From Eimeria necatrix (taxonomy: Eukaryota; Apicomplexa; Conoidasida; Eucoccidiorida; Eimeriidae), in NCBI RefSeq assembly GCF_000499385.1, contig NW_013651726.1:5338-20354 (forward strand): 15,017 bases of DNA, written 5' to 3'. How positions within the stretch are numbered: position 1 is the first letter of the stretch; every line of letters begins with the position of its first letter. Shown piece by piece: positions 10,546 to 15,017 of the stretch. The notes beneath the pieces are model-generated. The model did not search any database and was not told where the DNA came from. It saw only the letters and a list, made by a program, of their open reading frames with translations. Both the position numbers and the translations under genes were made by a program.

Positions 10546-10651
10546 GGTGTGGCCAGGACGAGAGCCAGCAAGAAGTGGCGAGCTACGTACTGAGCGGGGA
10601 TCACCAACAGCACACTAGCATCTAGAACCACTGGCAACTGCAAACTGTTCA

Positions 10652-10677
10652 TATTACGGCGTTGTCACGCCGTAATA
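10652..10677. repeat. 26-bp hairpin, 11-bp arms, 4-nt loop
   Basis: Arms TATTACGGCGT (10652-10662) and ACGCCGTAATA (10667-10677) pair perfectly around TGTC. The GCCGTAAT of the right arm recurs just downstream at 10682-10689. Fewer than 0.1 such stems are expected by chance in the window, so together with its neighbours it supports a local palindrome cluster. Confidence 0.95.
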
Positions 10678-10758
10678 GGAAGCCGTAATGCGTGGGTGAA
10701 ACAAACACACTACGCAGAAGACCCATAGTGTGTTACCCCATGGGTTAGGAAGCCGCAA
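10675..10758. repeat. Short direct repeat, 71-bp spacing
   Basis: TAGGAAGCCGTAA (10676-10688) and TAGGAAGCCGCAA (10747-10759) differ at one base, with a 71-bp offset. They bracket the 10704-10734 hairpin and an 8-bp palindrome CCCATGGG at 10737-10744. The arrangement (direct repeats around an inverted repeat) resembles the footprint of a tiny insertion, but the bracketing repeats are longer than usual target duplications. Confidence 0.8.
10704..10734. repeat. Hairpin, 9-bp arms, 13-nt loop
   Basis: Arms AACACACTA (10704-10712) and TAGTGTGTT (10726-10734) pair perfectly. Alone it is close to chance level. It is listed because it is the fourth inverted repeat within 500 bp. Confidence 0.8.
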
Positions 10759-10759
10759 A

Positions 10760-11449
10760 TTTGTGAATGCAGGGTCCAGCAGGTGATCAAATGTCGTGTA
10801 CTTCAGTCAGGTTTGTCCCTAAAAATAATCCGGGGTTTATCTGTGGTCCCACGATCGCACCATCTGATGATTTAGAAGTAGGAAACGCTTACCTGCCGTC
10901 AGTCGCTCCGTTTTCTTGCTGCTCCGTCGTAGCGCCTGAGCGTTTCGGCAAATTACCCGCCCACAGGTTTTCTCGTACGTATCTGAGCACCAGGACATAT
11001 TTTTTGCCAAACAACGACGCGTCGTGCCATCATCACTGCATGTTGTTTTGTTGCCGCCTGATTAGAAATGAAGAACGCAATAGTGAAAGAGCACCTATTG
11101 CAAGAGCACCTGTTGCAAGTAACACATATCAGTAAGTAGAAAATATTGCAAAAGCCTTGACAGCATTCAGAAGAGCCAAAACGCGCCCAAAATCCCTTAC
11201 AGAAAAGTACTCCTAGATCCGCTTGTCTATTAAATAGGCGCGGGTCTATTATGTGTGATATCTCGGCGTGTTCACGCTACGCACTGTAATGGTTTGACCA
11301 GGGAAGCAATTTACATCGCATTCCTGGAAAGCGCTTAATTTTCACCACTAAAAGAGATCATAGTGCAAGTTTGCTGCGTACTTTCTTACGTCAACAATCC
11401 GGATTTCGAAAGGGAAAGGACTCTACGGGCATATCAGAAGCAGCTGTAG
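10760..11449. other. Unstructured stretch, no gene seen
   Basis: The plus-strand frame at 10767-11135 (122 codons) has no recognisable motif. Apart from a 15-bp tandem repeat at 11087-11116, listed separately, I see no repeat, RNA gene or signal. Confidence 0.5.
11087..11116. repeat. 15-bp tandem repeat (2 units, 1 mismatch)
   Basis: AAGAGCACCTATTGC (11087-11101) is followed directly by AAGAGCACCTGTTGC (11102-11116). A simple local duplication; no function is implied. Confidence 0.92.
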
Positions 11450-12139
11450 AAACGCACACTTCCTAACAAGGCCGGCGCTCTGTCACGCGCCAATGCCATA
11501 GCAACAAAGACAACACCCAAGCTAGTCCTTGGTAAAAAGAAAGTACAGCAGGCAAGTAGCAGACAGTATAAGCCCCATGCGCAAAGATTTTCGAAGGCAC
11601 ATGAGATGCCTACTGGCTGTTCACCGCAAAAAAGCACATGGACTCTTCACAGAGATAATCATCAAGTACAGTGCAACAAAGGACACCATACGCCGTACCA
11701 AACCCACTTGCCAGACAAACTATCCTTTCAAACTTTTGAGCTGAAAAGCATTCTTGAGTACCACCTCTGGAGCAGCCTACAAGGAGGACGGATGCAGCTT
11801 CCCATGCCAGATTCGCCAACATCCTGTCAGCTCTCAGCAGCGTGCCAACGAACTGCCAAAGAATCAACTGAACAACTGCACAAAACAGCATATATTGGCT
11901 GTTGATTGACTCGCCTTCACGACTTTTGATTTCCACAACACATCCCTCGAACTAACGAGCAAGCTGGCGAGAGCCTCTTGCATGCCAACTTTTATGTGGA
12001 CGCAAATGTTTTGAACAGTGCATTTAGGTCCAAAAGCAAGCTGTGCGAGAGCACAAGTGCAGACACGTAGGGTGTGACTCCACTGGAGCATTTAACAAGA
12101 CAAAATTAACACGAATAAAAGCCTTCCGAATATTTGACT
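11450..12139. repeat. R2 copy A: long direct repeat, left copy
   Basis: This aligns with 12812-13511, offset 1362 bp at the start and 1372 bp at the end, at about 85-90% identity by eye. The sharpest block (about 11471-11529) has only two differences in 59 bp. Homology appears to continue weakly to about 12360, opposite about 13705. A minus-strand frame of 108 codons (11610-11936) shares a stretch of about 48 codons with copy B. However, there is a 4-nt length difference near 11789/13151, and most substitutions in the shared stretch change the residue, so I read it as non-coding. No terminal inverted repeats or target-site duplications are evident. Confidence 0.93.
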
Positions 12140-12248
12140 AATGTCTGTGCATAATTCGACAGCACCTGAGAGCGGCCGCTCGTGCAGGGTCCTTCCTTGA
12201 AAAGAAACGCAACGTGGCAGAAAAAAAATGTGAATCCGAATACAAAAT

Positions 12249-12342
12249 GAGCATTCACCGAGAAACAGATGGACCTTTTTTGTGGGCGACAAGGCGAACA
12301 TTCACCGAGTAACTGATTGAGCCTTTTTGTAGGTGGCATTAA
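12249..12342. repeat. 47-bp diverged tandem repeat (2 units)
   Basis: Unit 1 (12249-12295) and unit 2 (12296-12342) share CATTCACCGAG near their start and a CCTTTTTTGTGGG-like segment near their end. The weak R2 extension in copy B (about 13640-13690) seems to have only one such unit, so the duplication probably arose in copy A. Confidence 0.8.
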
Positions 12343-12811
12343 ATCGTTTGCTACACGAAGACTGCGCCATCAGGACAGATCCAGAGTAAAACAATTATCT
12401 GCTGAGCGAAGCAGTAGGCGCTGTTTCCCCGCTGCATAGCAGCATGCCCATATGAAAGCATTTTTGTCTTCCACGTTAGAGCTTGGCAGTGCGCTGTCTT
12501 CTATGGTAAGAGCACATTGCCTGCTATGTTCCAGCAACATGAGCAAAGCCCGTAATTTCCTTTGTTTGTACGAAAAGCCTGGAATGTCCCTCAAATAACC
12601 CAAAACTCGCGTTCATGAGCCCGTGCTTTTCCATTCTGCTCAGACCTGCAGCGTGTGTGGTTTAGAAGCATCTGACAAAATGTGTTTCAGCAGAAAAATG
12701 CAAAGCAGCGAGAAATAATGCGAATTCCAAATTTTTTCCATACATCCTGGAGTCCATATAAACTATTCAGGACGAATGAAACAGTTAAATTGAGTTCAAC
12801 TGCGTTTCTCG
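12343..12811. other. Spacer between R2 copies, no gene seen
   Basis: No frame above 100 codons, no RNA gene and no strong repeat. A short block around 12680-12715 (GTTTCAG followed by ATGCA and AGCAG spaced words) resembles 13830-13862 loosely, which could mean the R2 duplication once spanned a larger unit. I would not rely on it without alignment. Confidence 0.5.
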
Positions 12812-13511
12812 AAGTGCACACTTCCGAACAAGGCCGGTGTTCTGTCACGCGCCAATGCCATAGCAACAAAGACAACACCCAAGCTAGTCCTCTGTAACAA
12901 TAATAAGCAGCAGGAATGTAGAACAAAGCATGAACCCCTACGCGCAAATATTGTCGAAAGCCCATGAAATGCCTACGTTCTGTTCATCGCAAGAAAAACT
13001 GCGTGGACTCTTCACATAGATAAACATCCCGTAAAGTCCAACAAAGAACCCCATACGCCGTACCAAACCCACTTGCCAGACAAACTATTCTGATAAATCT
13101 TTGAGCTGGAAAACATCCTTGAATACCACCCCTGGAGCAGCCTACAAGGAGAATGAATGGATGCAATTTTTCATGCCAGATTCGCCAACATACTGTCAAC
13201 TCTCAGCAGCATGCCAACGAACTGCCAAAGAATCAACTGAGCAACTGCACAAAACATCATACATTGGCTGTTGATTGACTCGCCTTCACGATTTTTGATT
13301 TCCACAACACATCCCTCGAACTAAAGAGCAAGCTAGCGAGAGCCTCTCGCATGCCAACTTTTATGTGGAAGCAAAAGTTACCGAGCTGACAGTGCATTTA
13401 GGTCCAAAAGCAAACTCTGCGAGAGCAGAAGTGCAGACGCGTATGGTGTGACTTCACTGGAGTATTCAACAAGACAAAATTAATATGGATGAAAGCCTTC
13501 CGAATATTTGA
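12812..13511. repeat. R2 copy B: long direct repeat, right copy
   Basis: Partner of 11450-12139. Long runs are shared exactly, for example around 13200-13320, where only scattered substitutions occur. Small indels separate the copies, including 4 extra bases near 13151 and about 10 around 13379-13392. The frames of copy A are broken here by these indels. Sequence after 13511 differs first by an insertion and then shows weak similarity to the tail of copy A up to about 13705. Confidence 0.93.
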
Positions 13512-13956
13512 CGTGAATTAGGAAGATTGTACGGATCCTGGGCATAGTTAAACAGAGCGACAGCCTCCGCAAATTTGACAAATATACAGAAGCTCAGTGC
13601 GGCAAACAAATATCGGAAAACGCATCTGAATATGCATTGAGCAACCCTAGTTGACGCACACGAAGCTTTCTCTATGGGCAAAATATAATCGTTCGCCACT
13701 TCAGGTGGGGACACCAGGATACACCTATAAAGTTACTAAAGAGCAGTTTCCCATTTTAAAACAGCACCAAAGCATCAGTGTCTGCTTGAACATGCGTTGC
13801 CCTCAATGTTCGACAGAAAACTCAATCTTTTGCGTTTCAGTAAGACGCATGCAGCATAGAAACATATACATATGGAGACAAAAATGCCGACATCGAAACG
13901 CTAAGCCGCTTGGCAAATGCCTGCAGACGTCTAACGAGAATACATATACTGCCTCA
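13512..13956. other. Tail of R2 copy B and unstructured sequence
   Basis: The first ~190 bp align weakly with 12140-12360, including a shared AATCGTTYGCYAC-like segment near 12343 and 13687. The rest holds only part of a 145-codon plus-strand frame (13651-14088) with no recognisable motif; the frame runs through the 28-bp tandem repeat, and neither frame nor repeat supports a protein. Confidence 0.5.
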
Positions 13957-14012
13957 ACACAGCTTCAAAGTCCACTCTCCGCCCACACAGCTTCAAAGTC
14001 CACTCTCCGCCC
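13957..14012. repeat. 28-bp perfect tandem duplication (2 units)
   Basis: Units 13957-13984 and 13985-14012 are identical, beginning ACACAGCTTC and ending CTCTCCGCCC. There is no spacer, so this is a simple tandem duplication and not a CRISPR-like array. Perfect identity suggests a recent event. Confidence 0.97.
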
Positions 14013-14199
14013 ATTTGCAATTGCGATGGGTGTTCTATACACACTTGCAGTCGATCACCAAAGTTGCATGTTACCTTTTGTTCCTTGATCCTAGCTGTAT
14101 TTTTTCGATGTTTACTACAACTAACAGGAACATGGAACGGGCTGCAAAAACCCTTTTTTCATATCTGAAATTCCATGAACATTTCAAGCTACGCAACGT

Positions 14200-14625
14200 C
14201 GTTGACCTGCACCTGCGCAACCAAGCACGACCAATTATTTTCGGGCATCACGGTATCACGGTGTTAAGCTCTCACGTGTACTCTGTGCGTCAAAAAGCTA
14301 ATGGCACAAAACACGCGAGAGCAAAGTAAAATCTAAAGCGGCCTACCGCTTGAGCAGCTCATCAAGAGCCCACCATAAATTCGCGTGCTGTTGGCGCAAA
14401 AGCAAACAACGTCGCAGGCGTCTGCCTGTAGCGTAAACACGATACACAGAATTCAAAGTGGCAGCTTGTGGTACTGTTTAATGCGTCAGCTGCCTCATTG
14501 GAGTTCGCACCATCTGCTCGGCATCAAAGAGCCGCCTAGCACTCCACACGTAGATGTCCATAATCAGCCAGACGCCCACCTGTTACACACTTCACAGTGG
14601 CGTTCTGCTGCCCCAGGGCACCTCA
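14200..14625. repeat. R3 copy 1: diverged tandem repeat, monomer ~426 bp
   Basis: This aligns with the sequence from about 14626 to the window end at an offset of 426-428 bp. Matching anchors include GTGCGTC (14285 and 14711), TGAGCAGCTCATC (14351 and 14777), TCGGCATC (14518 and 14946), and GCACTCCACACG (14540 region and 14968 region). Identity is modest, perhaps 65-75% by eye. The left border is a best guess: similarity fades gradually upstream of about 14260. No equivalent unit is visible one period further left. Confidence 0.85.
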
Positions 14626-15017
14626 AAGCGTGACTTGTTTTCGGGCCAGCAAAGCAATATACAGCCAATCATGTTCCGGCGTCACTCTGTCAAACTGCCA
14701 AGCATGCTCGGTGCGTCGAAAAACTAATCGTACAAAAATGCCACACGCCAAGTAGAACCTAAAGCGCCCAATTGCGTGAGCAGCTCATCCAGATCCCGTC
14801 GAAAATTCGCGTGCCGTTGATGCAAAAACCAGCAACGTAACAAGCATGCACTATGAATGTCCATATGACACACGAACGCCGGATTGGCAGTATGCGATAT
14901 GCTGTTTAGTTGTTCCATTGTCTCGCTAAAGGGCGTACAACCTGTTCGGCATCGAAACGTTTCTTGGCACTCCACACGCAGATGACCATAACCATTCAAA
15001 CGCCTACCAGCGGCGCC
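14626..15017. repeat. R3 copy 2: tandem repeat running off the window
   Basis: Second unit of the ~426-bp repeat, cut by the window end. It stays open on the minus strand for 91 codons (14724-14999), whereas the same frame in copy 1 has several stops and indels. A short part of that frame is still similar at the residue level in both copies (around minus-strand 14778-14840, ending in a DELL word). This could be a relic of an ancestral coding sequence or just nucleotide homology. Confidence 0.83.

Noticed and set aside
11610..11936. Minus-strand frame shared in part between R2 copies, as a possible conserved protein
   Set aside because: Copy B has a 4-nt shift relative to copy A, and many of the substitutions in the shared part change the residue, so there is no sign of coding constraint.
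13957..14012. 28-bp repeats as a CRISPR-like array
   Set aside because: Only two units, directly adjacent without a spacer, in eukaryote-like DNA.
13651..14088. 145-codon plus-strand frame
   Set aside because: Crosses the weak tail of R2 and the 28-bp tandem repeat, and has no recognisable domain.

Overview
The window looks like gene-free eukaryotic nuclear DNA, either intergenic or deep intronic. No reading frame on either strand resembles a protein family I recognise. The longest ATG-initiated frame is 176 codons, on the minus strand at 6139-6669. A rough estimate for six frames of about 15 kb, with a stop about every 21 codons, puts the longest chance frame near 150 codons, so these frames need no biological explanation. 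There is no tight gene packing and no operon-like spacing. I saw no rRNA, tRNA or snRNA gene, no CRISPR array and no transposase or reverse transcriptase. By eye the composition is moderate in GC and CpG is not visibly depleted. Together with the many diverged duplications this suggests an invertebrate genome. A large repeat-rich arthropod genome such as a hard tick is my guess, held with low confidence.

The window does contain layered duplications. (1) R1 is a direct repeat of about 0.64-0.72 kb, present at about 4-645 and 1713-2432, offset 1709 bp at its left end. The first ~165 bp are nearly identical and the rest is more diverged. Copy 2 carries a perfect 45-bp tandem duplication at 1868-1957. 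(2) From 2433 to about 10237 I see mostly unstructured sequence, with only small repeats (7864-7921) and short hairpins (7991-8015, 9063-9090, 9904-9920). (3) Between 10238 and 10758 lies a cluster of short-loop palindromes. The best is a 77-bp palindrome with 35 of 36 stem positions paired around a 5-nt loop. Perfect 14-bp and 11-bp stems and a 9-bp stem follow, along with a 71-bp-period direct repeat. (4) R2 is a direct repeat of about 0.7 kb at about 11450-12139 and 12812-13511, roughly 85-90% identical by eye, with a weaker extension downstream of both copies. (5) A perfect 28-bp tandem duplication sits at 13957-14012. (6) R3 is a diverged tandem repeat with a monomer of about 426 bp, from about 14200 to the right edge, and it probably continues beyond it.

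No genes work together here. The best-supported unusual structure is the palindrome cluster near 10.2-10.8 kb. The duplications R1, R2 and R3 are probably unnamed dispersed or tandem repeats of the host genome.
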